Below, in pieces: positions 9,891 through 18,592 of a DNA stretch of 64,000 nucleotides. The number at the start of each line of letters is the position of its first letter. Within the stretch, counting starts at the first letter, position 1. The translations under genes and the position numbers were made by a program. Source of the DNA: an uncultured Collinsella sp. (GTDB taxonomy: Bacteria; Actinomycetota; Coriobacteriia; Coriobacteriales; Coriobacteriaceae); assembly GCA_902470815.1 (NCBI GenBank), contig CABRHS010000001.1, forward strand, positions 1-64,000. Reading direction: 5' to 3'. Under the pieces are notes generated by a model that made no database searches, was not told where the DNA came from, and saw nothing but the letters and a program-made list of their open reading frames with translations.

Positions 9891-9928
9891 GCGCCCGACC
9901 CGCCGGGGCATGCTGGCGGATCGGGCGC
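9891..9928. terminator. Stem-loop between convergent genes
   Basis: GCGCCCGA (9891-9898) pairs with TCGGGCGC (9921-9928), extended by CCGCC/GGCGG after one mismatch, around a 10-base loop. It sits between the plus-strand membrane protein gene and the minus-strand kinase gene. No clear T run is present, so termination is plausible but not certain. Confidence 0.5.
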
Positions 9929-9962
9929 GGTGGGAAGCGGGGTTTTGAGGGGCCGGTCGCGT

Positions 9963-10829
9963 TTAGCCCAGCAGCGCCGCGACCTTGCCGAGGGTGGGCT
10001 CGAACGAGACGCCGCGCATCTCGAAGTCGGGCTGCTCGAGGGTCACGTGCATGGCGTCGCGCACGAGCCCGCCGGCGAAGTTGACGGCGTCACGAGTGCT
10101 GCGGCCGGTGTAGATGGCGGCGGTGAGGGCGCTGGCGAACAGGTCGCCGGTGCCGTGCAGCATGTAGGGGAGCAGCTCGCTGGAGACCTCCTCGACGGTG
10201 CCGCCCTCCTCGGCGCTGGCGATGTAGTTGCGGATGACGGCCTCGCCCTCGTGCACGACTCCCTTGATCACGACGGTCTTTGCCCCCATCTTGAGCAGCG
10301 CGTCTGCGTTCTGCTGCACGAACTCCACGGGCACGTCCTGGCCCTGATAGGGGATGCCCGTGAGGATGGACGCCTCGGTGAGGTTGGGGGTGAGGACGTC
10401 GGCGCCGTCTACGAGCTCGGCCATGGCTCGGCACAGCTCATCGGTATAGGTGGGGTACTTGATGCCCGCATCGCCCATGACCGGATCGACGATGCGCAGG
10501 GCGCCCGGATACTCGCGATAGAGGCGCTGGATGACGGCGACCTGCTCGGCGGATCCGAGGAAGCCGGAGTACACGCCGTCGAGCTCGACGCCCTCCTCGC
10601 GCCAGGCGTCGAGGTAGGGGTTGAGCATCTCGGTGGTGTCATGCATGTGGAAGACGGGGAACTTGGTGTGCGCGCTGAAGAGGGCCGTGGGGACGGGGCA
10701 CACATCGATGCCCGCCGCGCTGAGCACGGGGATGGCGCATCCGAGTGAGCATTTGCCGTAGCCGCACATGTCGTGAACGGCTGCGACGCGCGGGATGTAC
10801 GCGCCTTGGCGCTGATAAAGAGTGGTCAT
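9963..10829 (-). CDS. Pyridoxamine/pyridoxal kinase (PfkB-like fold)
   Basis: 288 residues. It belongs to the ribokinase-like superfamily, in the branch of pyridoxal kinases: the N-terminus reads VAAVHDMCGYGKCSL, followed by IVDPVMGDAG (about 113-122) and the anion-hole/catalytic motif HGTGDLFASAL (about 225-235) with the catalytic Asp. It would phosphorylate pyridoxal, pyridoxamine or pyridoxine with ATP to salvage vitamin B6. The opening fits the PdxK-like group of Firmicutes and Coriobacteriia rather than HMP kinase. AAAGGAA precedes the ATG. It is transcribed away from phosphoglucomutase, with a 325-bp divergent gap. Confidence 0.85.
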   Translation of the reverse strand: MTTLYQRQGAYIPRVAAVHDMCGYGKCSLGCAIPVLSAAGIDVCPVPTALFSAHTKFPVFHMHDTTEMLNPYLDAWREEGVELDGVYSGFLGSAEQVAVIQRLYREYPGALRIVDPVMGDAGIKYPTYTDELCRAMAELVDGADVLTPNLTEASILTGIPYQGQDVPVEFVQQNADALLKMGAKTVVIKGVVHEGEAVIRNYIASAEEGGTVEEVSSELLPYMLHGTGDLFASALTAAIYTGRSTRDAVNFAGGLVRDAMHVTLEQPDFEMRGVSFEPTLGKVAALLG

Positions 10830-11154
10830 ATTCGGTTCCTTTCCGCGGACTTATGGACCAGCGTGCAGTTAACAGGGTAGCCCTTTGCGGCCCGTATTTC
10901 CAATCGCGCATCCAGATGGGTGGCAAGCGCCCATGTGGGAGCCCCATCCGCACCGGATTCCCGGAACCCTCCGGCTCGCACCGCCGCCGCGCGGTGCCGC
11001 CTCGCCGCCGGGGATAATAGCGACCCCTCGCCGAATAATCCGTTTGCGGGAAGGGGATTTGATCCAAGCGGGGACCCGTGGGCGTATCATGCAAGTATCC
11101 GCGCCCGCGCGGGTGCATTTTCACACGGCTTTTCTTATCGGGAAAGGTGAGACC
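10830..11154. promoter_or_regulatory. Divergent promoter region between pyridoxamine kinase and phosphoglucomutase
   Basis: No gene is seen. On the plus side TTGATC (11059-11064) and TATCAT (11085-11090) are spaced 20 bases, a weak promoter candidate; GATAAT near 11014 is an alternative. The ribosome-binding sites of both flanking genes lie at the edges. No operator palindrome stands out. Confidence 0.4.
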
Positions 11155-12849
11155 ATGGCAGATGTACACGAGCTTCTCTCCACTTGGATTGAGAACGTGA
11201 AGGACGAGGAGCTCCTCGCCGAGCTCAAGGCAATGCGGGAGGCGGGCGATGAAGACGCCATCACCGACGCCTTCTTCCAGGACCTCGCCTTTGGCACCGC
11301 CGGCCTGCGCGGTACGCTGGGCGCCGGCACCAACCGCATGAACATCTACACCGTCGGCCGCGCCACCCAGGGCTTCGCCGACTACCTCGTCAAGAATTTC
11401 GAGAACCCCACCGTGGCCATCGCGCGCGACAGCCGCAATAACGGCGAGCTGTTCGTCAAGACCACTGCCGCGATTCTGGCCGCCAACGGCGTGACCTCGT
11501 ATGTGTACCCCAAGATCTCCCCGGTGCCCACGCTGTCCTGGGCCACCCGCTACCTCGAGTGCTCCGGCGGTATCTGCATGACGGCCAGCCACAACCCGGC
11601 TGCCTACAACGGCTACAAGGCCTACGGCCCGGACGGTTGCCAGATCACCAGCGAGGCCGCCGACGCCATCTCCGCAGCCATGAACGCATGCGACCCGTTC
11701 CATGACGTCAAGACCATGGACTTCGACGCCGCCGTCGAGCAGGGCCTGGTCAAGTGGATCGGCGACGAGGTCCTCGACGCCTACTACGACGCCGTTGCGG
11801 ACAAGTCCGTGAACAACCTCACCGACGAGCAGGTCGCCAACGCCCCGCTCAAGCTCGTCTACACGCCGCTCAACGGCACCGGCCTGATTCCGGTCACCAC
11901 CGTCCTCAACAAGGTGGGCGTGACCGACATCGCCGTGGTTCCCGAGCAGCGCGACCCTGACGGCGACTTCCCCACCTGCCCGTACCCCAACCCCGAGATC
12001 CGCGAGGCCATGCAGAAGGGCATCGACCTGTGCCAGGAGGTCAAGCCCGACCTGCTGCTCGCGACCGACCCGGATGCCGACCGCGTGGGCGTTGCCTGCG
12101 CCGACGGCGACGACTACACGCTGCTGACCGGCAACGAGATGGGCGTTTTGCTGCTCGACTACATCTGCAAGATGCGCGCCGAGCGCGGCGAGGACCTCTC
12201 CAACAAGGTCGCCGTCACCACCATCGTGTCCTCCGCCATGGTCGACGCGCTGGCCGAGGAGTACGGCTTCGAGCTGCGCCGCTGCCTCACCGGCTTCAAG
12301 TACATCGGCGACATCATCACCGGCCTGTCCGATGCCGGCGAGGTCGACCGCTTCATCTTCGGTTTCGAGGAGAGCTACGGCTACCTGTCCGGCGACCACG
12401 TGCGCGACAAGGACGCCGTCAACGCCTCCATGCTCATCTGCCAGATGGCCCAGTACTACAAGCTGCAGGGCAAGAACCTGGTCCAGGCCATGCGCGACCT
12501 GTACGAGAAGCACGGCTTCTACCACAACCGCACCATCTCGCTGAGCTACCCCGGCGCCGACGGCGCCGCCAAGATGGCGGGCCTCATGGCCGGGTTGCGC
12601 GCCGAGGCCCCGGCGGAGATCGCCGGCGCCAAGGTCGAGGCCGTCGTCGATTACGCCACCTGCGTGAACGGTCTGCCCAAGGCAGATGTCATCGAGTTCG
12701 ACCTCGAGGGCGGGAACAAGGCCATCGTGCGCCCCTCCGGCACCGAGCCCAAGATCAAGCTCTACATCTTCGCCAAGGGCGAGGATGCCGCCGCCGCCGA
12801 CGCCCTGCTCGGCGCCATCGAGGAGGACGGCCGCAAGCTCCTCTCCTAG
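11155..12849 (+). CDS. Phosphoglucomutase/phosphomannomutase
   Basis: 564 residues, typical of the large bacterial alpha-phosphohexomutases (PgcA-like). It interconverts glucose 1-phosphate and glucose 6-phosphate (or mannose phosphates). The phosphoserine loop TASHNP is at 143-148 with the catalytic Ser145. The metal loop DPDADRVG lies at about 304-311, the sugar-binding GFEESYGY at about 402-409, and the C-terminal phosphate-binding loop RPSGTEPK near 526. The frame is open far upstream, but the start at 11155 (MADVHELLS) is chosen from GGAAAGGTGAG just before it and from family alignment. A strong terminator follows at 12904-12936. Confidence 0.93.
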   Translation: MADVHELLSTWIENVKDEELLAELKAMREAGDEDAITDAFFQDLAFGTAGLRGTLGAGTNRMNIYTVGRATQGFADYLVKNFENPTVAIARDSRNNGELFVKTTAAILAANGVTSYVYPKISPVPTLSWATRYLECSGGICMTASHNPAAYNGYKAYGPDGCQITSEAADAISAAMNACDPFHDVKTMDFDAAVEQGLVKWIGDEVLDAYYDAVADKSVNNLTDEQVANAPLKLVYTPLNGTGLIPVTTVLNKVGVTDIAVVPEQRDPDGDFPTCPYPNPEIREAMQKGIDLCQEVKPDLLLATDPDADRVGVACADGDDYTLLTGNEMGVLLLDYICKMRAERGEDLSNKVAVTTIVSSAMVDALAEEYGFELRRCLTGFKYIGDIITGLSDAGEVDRFIFGFEESYGYLSGDHVRDKDAVNASMLICQMAQYYKLQGKNLVQAMRDLYEKHGFYHNRTISLSYPGADGAAKMAGLMAGLRAEAPAEIAGAKVEAVVDYATCVNGLPKADVIEFDLEGGNKAIVRPSGTEPKIKLYIFAKGEDAAAADALLGAIEEDGRKLLS

Positions 12850-12861
12850 TCTGCTGCCAAT

Positions 12862-12892
12862 GTGTAATTGGGGTCGGGTGCAAATCGCACAC
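12862..12892. repeat. Intergenic repeat copy A
   Basis: A segment starting GTGTAATTGGGGTCGGGTGC and ending in GCACAC. Related copies lie at 16505-16543, 20313-20341 and, as a hairpin variant, 22724-22763. All lie within 80 bases after a gene's stop codon. Confidence 0.6.
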
Positions 12893-12903
12893 GCTTGAGA
12901 CCG

Positions 12904-12937
12904 ATGGGCTGTCCGCATGCGCGGGCAGCCCATTTTG
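12904..12937. terminator. Terminator after phosphoglucomutase (probably bidirectional)
   Basis: A 13-bp stem (12904-12916 with 12921-12933, one G-U pair) has an ATGC loop and is followed by TTTT. It separates phosphoglucomutase from the convergent cysteine desulfurase gene. Confidence 0.85.
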
Positions 12938-13030
12938 CATCGCGGCGCGTCTCTCGCCAAAGCCGAAGCCCTGTATGCGGTATTGGGGAGTCTCATCGAT
13001 CGCGCGGGCGTCCGAAAGGGGCCGGATGCG

Positions 13031-14266
13031 TTAGTTGATGCCGCTGATGAGGCGCGCTTTTCTGATGCAGGCGGGGATGCGCTCGCAGAGCAGCTCGATG
13101 TCGCGCTCGCTCGCATCGTCTGCGATGGAGAGGCGCAGGGCTCCGCGGGCGGTGGCGGCGGGGATGCCCATGGCGGTGAGCACGTGCGACGGCTCGACCG
13201 ATCCCGTGGAGCAGGCGGAACCCGTGGCGGCGGCGACCCCCATGCGGTCGAGCAGGAACACGAGGAGCTCGCCGTCAACGCCCTCGCAGGTGAACGAGGC
13301 TATAGAGGGGAGTCGGGCGGGGGAGGCGGCGTCCTTGTGCGCGAGTGGGGCCCCGGTGAGGTGAACGCCCTCGACGCGCTCCGAGATGGTGAGGGCGAGG
13401 GAGTCGCGAAGGCCGGATATGCGCGCGATGTCGCCGGCCACCGTCTCATGCGCCTCTCGAAGAGCGGAGGCCATGCCCACGATGCCGGCGAGGTTCTCGG
13501 TGCCCGCACGCTCGCCGCGCTCCTGGGCGCCGCCGGCGATGAGCGGCGGGATGGAAAAGCCCTCGCGCAGATACAGCGCGCCGACGCCGCGCGGGCCGTG
13601 GAACTTGTGGCCGGAAAGCGAGAGGGCGTCGACCCCGAGGTCTTGAACATCGACGGGGATGTGGCCGACTGCCTGGACGGCGTCGGTGTGGAACGGTGCG
13701 CCGTGCGCGTGCGCGATGGCCGCGAGTTCGCGAATGGGCTCGATGGTGCCGACCTCGTTGTTGGCCATCATGATGGATACGAGCGCGACGCCGCCGGTTC
13801 CGCTGGCCTCGCCCTCGGAAAGGACGCGCTCAAGCTCATGGGGGTCGACGCGGCCGAACTCGTCGACGGGGAGGTACGTCACCTCCGCCCCTTCGTTCTC
13901 AAGGGCCTGGCAGCAGTGGAGGACGGCGTGGTGCTCGATCGCGCTCGTGATGATGCGGGGCACGGCGTCGTGGCCGAATGCGTCGCGAAAGCGGCGGACC
14001 GCCCCGCGCAGGACCCAGTTGTCGGATTCCGATCCCCCGCTGGTGAAATAGATCTCCTCCGGATGGGCGGCGCCCAGGAGGTTAGCCATGTCGCCGCGCG
14101 CCCCGGAGAGGGCCTCCGCGGCTTCCCGGGCAATGCGGTGAATTCCGCTCGGATTGCCGAAGGTGCTGGTGAGGTAGGGCATCATGGCCTGGAGGGCATG
14201 GGGCGAAAGCGGTGTGGTCGCCGCGTTGTCGGCGTAGATGTAGGTAATATCGTCGGTCGTGTTCAC
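13031..14266 (-). CDS. Cysteine desulfurase (NifS/IscS-like)
   Basis: 411 residues. A PLP-dependent class V aminotransferase that takes sulfur from cysteine for iron-sulfur clusters or thiolated tRNA. The N-terminus YIYADNAATTPL is diagnostic. The PLP lysine is in LSLSGHKFHGP and the active cysteine loop is TGSACSTGSVEPSHVL near residue 330, so the enzyme looks intact. A GTG start at 14266 is chosen because the family begins at about YADNAAT; the frame stays open upstream, overlapping the preceding small gene. It starts 10 bases after that gene's stop, so the two form a minus-strand operon. No iscU is next to it; MnmA and IscU partners are not in the window. Confidence 0.92.
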   Translation of the reverse strand: MNTTDDITYIYADNAATTPLSPHALQAMMPYLTSTFGNPSGIHRIAREAAEALSGARGDMANLLGAAHPEEIYFTSGGSESDNWVLRGAVRRFRDAFGHDAVPRIITSAIEHHAVLHCCQALENEGAEVTYLPVDEFGRVDPHELERVLSEGEASGTGGVALVSIMMANNEVGTIEPIRELAAIAHAHGAPFHTDAVQAVGHIPVDVQDLGVDALSLSGHKFHGPRGVGALYLREGFSIPPLIAGGAQERGERAGTENLAGIVGMASALREAHETVAGDIARISGLRDSLALTISERVEGVHLTGAPLAHKDAASPARLPSIASFTCEGVDGELLVFLLDRMGVAAATGSACSTGSVEPSHVLTAMGIPAATARGALRLSIADDASERDIELLCERIPACIRKARLISGIN

Positions 14267-14276
14267 GGCGGGCCCG

Positions 14277-14627
14277 TCAGCGCAGAACGAAGAACCAGAA
14301 CAGCGCCAGCGCCGTCGCGGCGATGATGAGGGCGCCGAGCAGGATCTTGACGCGTCTGCGTTGCCGATCTTGACGCGAGGTGAAGATCGAGCGCCCTTTT
14401 TTGGGGGTGGAGATGTAGCGGCCGTAGTTGGGTTGCGCCCCGGTCCCCGCCTGGCCGCCGCGCGCATCGCCGGTGCGCACGCGCAGGGTGGGGGAGGTGG
14501 GCGGAACGTGTGCTTGGGGACGGTTGCCGCCGACGGGCGGCAGATATTCGGGGTCGCTGGTCGCGACGCCCATGTGCTTGCGCGTTCCGCTAGTCGCCGC
14601 GCGCGTTTTGGGCAACTGCTCGTCCAT
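14277..14627 (-). CDS. Small C-tail-anchored membrane protein, unknown
   Basis: 116 residues, not recognised. The first 80 are polar and Pro/Gly-rich with no predicted fold. A very basic patch (RQDRQRRRVK, about 85-94) follows, then one hydrophobic helix at about 95-115 that ends the protein, giving an N-in, C-tail anchor topology. The start at 14627 is supported by GAGGTG upstream. The stop lies 10 bases before the GTG of cysteine desulfurase, implying co-transcription. The protein is small and could be a species-specific envelope factor. Confidence 0.7.
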   Translation of the reverse strand: MDEQLPKTRAATSGTRKHMGVATSDPEYLPPVGGNRPQAHVPPTSPTLRVRTGDARGGQAGTGAQPNYGRYISTPKKGRSIFTSRQDRQRRRVKILLGALIIAATALALFWFFVLR

Positions 14628-14797
14628 GAACACCTCGTCGAATTGCAGGTTCAATACCGTGATTATATCCGCCTTTCGCCTGAGTGGACATGGGGCGAGC
14701 CGCGCTTTGGGGGCCTCGCCATGGGGGGAAAGCGGCCGGGGAATCATTTCGAAGCCGTGTCGATTCCGCGCGTGCGCGAGCAGGTGCCGGCGCGCGC

Positions 14798-14803
14798 GTA
14801 TAA
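14798..14803 (+). promoter_or_regulatory. Likely -10 element for purF
   Basis: A perfect TATAAT lies 45 bases before the purF ATG, in the divergent gap with the small membrane-protein gene. No good -35 is visible, and no PurR-type palindrome was recognised. Confidence 0.5.
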
Positions 14804-14847
14804 TTTCCACCGTAAGGCCACGCATGGTATCCAAGAGGGGAAACCGC

Positions 14848-16497
14848 ATGTCTCTCGACACCGACCTGTCCGAATTCGCCGCGTTCGACTCCGATACCGA
14901 CCACCCGCATGACGAGTGCGGCGTGTTCGGAGTGTGGGCCCCTGACCGCGACGTCGCCCGACTCACCTACTTCGGCCTGCGCGCCCTGCAGCATCGCGGC
15001 CAGGAGTCTGCCGGTATCGCCGTCGGCGACGGCGGCACCGTCATGGTCCGCAAGGACCTGGGCCTGGTGAGCCGCGTGTTCTCCAACGCCGACATCAACG
15101 CCCTGCACGGCCAGCTCGCCGTGGGGCATGTGCGCTACGGCACCGCGGGCGCCAAGAGCTGGGAGGAGTCCCAGCCCCATCTCGCCACCATCGGCGAGGT
15201 CATCGTGGCGCTCGCCCATAACGGCACCCTGGTGAACACCGACGAGCTGCGCCGCCAGCTCATCGAGCTCGGCGTGCCCTTCAACTCAAGCTCCGACTCC
15301 GAGGTCGCCGTCAAGCTCATCGGCTACTTCACGCAGGAGACGCACCATCTGCGCGAGGGCATCCGCAAGACCATGGAGCTCATCCGCGGCGGTTACGCCA
15401 TGGCCCTCATCAACGAGCAGGCCCTCTACGCCTTCCGCGATCCGCATGGCATCCGCCCGCTCGTGCTCGGCCGTCTGACCAGCGACGAGGGCGTGGCCGC
15501 CGCCGACGCCGCGGCCGCCGCATCCGCCATGCCCAGCGATGCTGCCTCCGCCGATGACCTGGTGGGCGACGAGGTGCTCGTCTCCACCGCCGGTTGGGTC
15601 GTCGCGTCCGAGACCTGCGCGCTCGACATCATCGGCGCCGAGTACGTGCGCGACATTCGCCCCGGTGAGATCCTGCGCATCTCTGCCGAGGGCCTTGTGT
15701 CCGAGCAGGGCGTTCCCGCGGCCGAGAAGACCGCGCACTGCATCTTCGAGCAGGTGTACTTCGCCCGTCCCGACTCCATCGTGGACGGCAAGTCCATGTA
15801 TGCCTGCCGCTACGACATGGGTCGCAAGCTCGCGCTCGAGTGCCCGGTCGAGGCCGACATGGTCATCGGCACGCCCGATTCCGGCCTGCCCTCGGCCGAG
15901 GGCTATGCGTATCAGAGCGGCATTCCCTACGGCACCGGTCTGATCAAGAACCGCTACGTGGCCCGCACCTTCATCGAGCCCACGCAGGAGCTGCGCGCGA
16001 TGGGCGTGCGCCTCAAGCTGAACCCCCTCAAGGACGTGATCGAGGGCAAGCGCATCGTGGTCGTGGACGACTCGATCGTGCGCGGCACCACCATGGTCCA
16101 GCTGGTGCGCATGCTGCGCCAGGCGGGCGCCAAGGAGATCCACATCCGCATCAACTGCCCCGAGGACATCTGGCCGTGCTTCTACGGCGTGGACACCGGC
16201 GAGCAGAGCCAGCTCATCTCGGCCACCAAGTCGGTCGAGGAGGTCTGCGAGTTCATCGGCGCCGACACGCTCGCGTTCCTCTCCGTCGACGCCCTGCTGG
16301 AGTGCGTGCCCAAGGGCGGCTACTGCACGGCATGCTTCACCGGCGAGTACCCGGTGGCCATTCCGGACAGCTTTGGTCGCGAGAAGTTCATCGAGGGCTA
16401 CGTGCCGCGGAATCTGACCAAGCCCGAGCCCGTGACCGGGCGCTGCGTGGCCGAGAAGGCCGTCGACCGCAGCTGGGAAGAAGCGCACGGCGAATAG
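14848..16497 (+). CDS. purF: Amidophosphoribosyltransferase
   Basis: 549 residues. First enzyme of de novo purine synthesis: it makes phosphoribosylamine from PRPP and glutamine. The N-terminal Ntn-type glutaminase begins at Cys24 (HDECGVFGVW); the 23 residues before it form a propeptide expected to be removed. The PRPP site VVVDDSIVRGTT lies near residue 407. Unusual: an Ala-rich insertion of about 25 residues (around 212-236, with runs of AAADAAAAASA) sits inside the glutaminase domain after the RPLVLGRL strand. The ATG at 14848 has AGAGGGGAA upstream; the open frame further upstream is not used. It is followed by a hairpin repeat, then purM. Confidence 0.97.
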   Translation: MSLDTDLSEFAAFDSDTDHPHDECGVFGVWAPDRDVARLTYFGLRALQHRGQESAGIAVGDGGTVMVRKDLGLVSRVFSNADINALHGQLAVGHVRYGTAGAKSWEESQPHLATIGEVIVALAHNGTLVNTDELRRQLIELGVPFNSSSDSEVAVKLIGYFTQETHHLREGIRKTMELIRGGYAMALINEQALYAFRDPHGIRPLVLGRLTSDEGVAAADAAAAASAMPSDAASADDLVGDEVLVSTAGWVVASETCALDIIGAEYVRDIRPGEILRISAEGLVSEQGVPAAEKTAHCIFEQVYFARPDSIVDGKSMYACRYDMGRKLALECPVEADMVIGTPDSGLPSAEGYAYQSGIPYGTGLIKNRYVARTFIEPTQELRAMGVRLKLNPLKDVIEGKRIVVVDDSIVRGTTMVQLVRMLRQAGAKEIHIRINCPEDIWPCFYGVDTGEQSQLISATKSVEEVCEFIGADTLAFLSVDALLECVPKGGYCTACFTGEYPVAIPDSFGREKFIEGYVPRNLTKPEPVTGRCVAEKAVDRSWEEAHGE

Positions 16498-16504
16498 CGC
16501 GCAA

Positions 16505-16543
16505 CCGGGGCCGGGTGCAATTCGCACCCGGCCCCAATTACAC
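16505..16543. repeat. Intergenic repeat copy B (perfect hairpin)
   Basis: GGGGCCGGGTGC (16507-16518) pairs perfectly with GCACCCGGCCCC (16524-16535) around a five-base loop and is followed by AATTACAC. Read on the minus strand it matches copy A over its first 20 bases with two differences. It lies between purF and purM and has no T run. Confidence 0.7.
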
Positions 16544-16552
16544 CTGGGGCCC

Positions 16553-16561
16553 TGCTATCAT
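16553..16561 (+). promoter_or_regulatory. Possible extended -10 before purM
   Basis: TGCTATCAT (16553-16561) fits an extended -10 element about 40 bases before the purM ATG. No -35 is evident. If it is used, purM-purN has its own transcript despite lying behind purF. Confidence 0.35.
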
Positions 16562-16599
16562 GCTGTACTAGGAATTCCCTGGGTCGAAAGGAACCTCAC

Positions 16600-17706
16600 A
16601 TGGCCGAGAGCAAGCACGTAACGTACGAGGACGCCGGCGTCGACACCGCCGAGGGCGGCCGCGCGGTCGACGCGATCAAGCAGATGGTCAAGGAGACCAA
16701 CCGCCCTGAGGTCATCGGCGGCATCGGCGGCTTCGGCGGCCTGTTCTCCGTTGCGGCCCTCAAGGACATGGAGGACCCGATCCTCATCTCCGGCACCGAC
16801 GGCGTGGGCACCAAGCTCGTGCTCGCCCAGATCCTCGACCGTCACGAGACGGTCGGTCAGGACCTCGTCGCCATGTGCGTGAACGACATCCTCGCCTCCG
16901 GCGCCGAGCCGCTGTTCTTCCTCGATTACGTCGCCATCGGCCATATCGAGGCGGAGCACATGGCCAAAATCGTCAAGGGCGTGGCGGACGGCTGCAAGCT
17001 CGCGGGCTGCGCGCTCGTGGGCGGCGAGATGGCCGAGCACCCCGGCGTCATGCGTCCGGACGACTATGATCTTGCCGGCTTCACCGTCGGCGTCGTCGAC
17101 CGTCCCAAGATGATCGATCCTGCCAACGTCGCCGAGGGCGATGTCATCATCGGCCTGCCCTCCACCGGGGTCCATTCCAACGGCTACTCTCTCGTCCGTA
17201 AGGTCATCGGCGTCGACGGCATCGTGCCCGGCACGCCCGAGGCCGAGGCCAAGAAGGCCGAGCTCGAGTCCATCGAGGTGGCGCCCGGGTTGACCCTCGC
17301 CGACGCGCTGCTGGCCCCCACCCGCATCTACGTCAAGCCCATCCTCGAGCTGCTCCGCGGCGAGGCCGGCAAGCATGTGCACGCCATCGCCCATATCACC
17401 GGCGGCGGCATCACCGAGAACCTCAACCGCGCCCTGCCCGCCAACGTCGACGCGCTCGTGCATCGCGACGGAGCCAAGATGGGCTGGGACGTGCCCCCGG
17501 TCATCACCTATATTTCCGAGAACGCCGAGCTCACGCCCAACGAGGCGTGCAAGACCTTCAACATGGGCGTCGGCCTGATGCTGATCGTCTCCGCCGAGGA
17601 CGAGGCCGCCGTGACCGAGGCCCTTGTCGCCATGGGCGAGAAGCCGTTCCGCGTGGGCACCTGCATCGCGGGCTCCGGCGAGGTGAAGTACACCGATGAG
17701 CAGTAA
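16600..17706 (+). CDS. purM: Phosphoribosylformylglycinamidine cyclo-ligase (AIR synthetase)
   Basis: 368 residues. The ATP-dependent enzyme that closes the imidazole ring (FGAM to AIR). Diagnostic segments are VTYEDAGVD at the N-terminus, ISGTDGVGTK near 66 (the conserved GTDGVGTK loop) and IIGLPSTGVHSNGYSLVR near 184. AAAGGAAC precedes the ATG. It overlaps purN by 11 bases, so the two are translationally coupled. Slightly longer than the usual 340-350 residues, but no domain is missing. Confidence 0.96.
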   Translation: MAESKHVTYEDAGVDTAEGGRAVDAIKQMVKETNRPEVIGGIGGFGGLFSVAALKDMEDPILISGTDGVGTKLVLAQILDRHETVGQDLVAMCVNDILASGAEPLFFLDYVAIGHIEAEHMAKIVKGVADGCKLAGCALVGGEMAEHPGVMRPDDYDLAGFTVGVVDRPKMIDPANVAEGDVIIGLPSTGVHSNGYSLVRKVIGVDGIVPGTPEAEAKKAELESIEVAPGLTLADALLAPTRIYVKPILELLRGEAGKHVHAIAHITGGGITENLNRALPANVDALVHRDGAKMGWDVPPVITYISENAELTPNEACKTFNMGVGLMLIVSAEDEAAVTEALVAMGEKPFRVGTCIAGSGEVKYTDEQ

Positions 17707-18433
17707 GGACGAGCTGCCCCTGGACGCCGTTGCGGCAGAGGTCGCGGCGGCATCCCGTGCCTTCGGCGCCCCTGACATCAACGAGTTGCAGGACGCCCGT
17801 GCTGCCCAGCCCGCGGCCGAGCGGGCCCCGCTGCCGATGGGCGTGTTGCTCTCCGGATCGGGCACGAACCTGCAGGCCCTCATCGACGCCATCGACGCGG
17901 GCGCGCTCAATGCGCAGATCAAGCTCGTCGTGGCGAGCCGTCCCTCCGCTTACGGGCTCAAGCGCGCCGAGGCCGCGGGCATCCAGACCCTCACGCTCTC
18001 CAAGGAGATGTACGCCGACCCCATTCAGGCCGACGAGGTCATTGCCCACGAGCTGCTCGCCGCGGGCTGCGAGTATGTGGTCATGGCCGGCTACATGCGC
18101 ATGGTGCACGCCCCGCTTCTCGCCACGTTCCCCAATCGCGTGATCAACATCCATCCCGCATTGCTGCCCAGCTTTCAGGGCGCGCACGGCATCCAGGATG
18201 CGTTCGACCGCGGCGTCAAGGTCACGGGCGTGACGGTGCACATCGCCAACGCCGTGTACGATATGGGCCCCATCATCGCCCAGCGGGCGCTGGCGGTCGA
18301 GGAGGGTTGGGACGAGGAGACCCTTGAGGAGCACATCCACGCCATCGAGCACGTGCTGTACCCGGAGGTGGTGCAGATGCTCGCCGACGGCCGCGTGCAT
18401 GTGCGCGAGAACCTCACGGTGGAGGTTCGCTGA
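17696..18433 (+). CDS. purN: Phosphoribosylglycinamide formyltransferase
   Basis: 245 residues. It transfers a formyl group from 10-formyl-tetrahydrofolate to GAR. The family core starts at about residue 42 (MGVLLSGSGTNLQALIDAI). The folate/catalytic strand INIHPALLPSFQGAHG (about 150-165) contains the catalytic Asn and His, and the later VTGVTVHIANAVYDMGPII carries the conserved THF-binding region. Odd: the first 41 residues (acidic, Ala-rich) are an extension absent from typical 190-210 residue PurN. The ATG lies inside purM, so an alternative start in the overlap is possible, but an in-frame Met at about residue 42 is less likely because no ribosome-binding site precedes it. A terminator follows. 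Confidence 0.94.
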   Translation: MSSKDELPLDAVAAEVAAASRAFGAPDINELQDARAAQPAAERAPLPMGVLLSGSGTNLQALIDAIDAGALNAQIKLVVASRPSAYGLKRAEAAGIQTLTLSKEMYADPIQADEVIAHELLAAGCEYVVMAGYMRMVHAPLLATFPNRVINIHPALLPSFQGAHGIQDAFDRGVKVTGVTVHIANAVYDMGPIIAQRALAVEEGWDEETLEEHIHAIEHVLYPEVVQMLADGRVHVRENLTVEVR

Positions 18434-18445
18434 CCGTTTGCCCGG

Positions 18446-18486
18446 GAATGCGCGTTCGACAGAGGTCGGGCGCGCATTCTTGTTTT
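18446..18486 (+). terminator. Rho-independent terminator after purN
   Basis: GAATGCGCG (18446-18454) pairs perfectly with CGCGCATTC (18471-18479), followed by TTGTTTT. It ends the purM-purN transcript. Confidence 0.85.
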
Positions 18487-18592
18487 GGGCCGCCCGCCCG
18501 TCTTCCGTGTGAGACAATAACCAAATGCGTGAACACCGGTGCCATCGCCTTGCGCGATGGGGCCGACGGACCTACGAAGGAAGTGCCCCACG

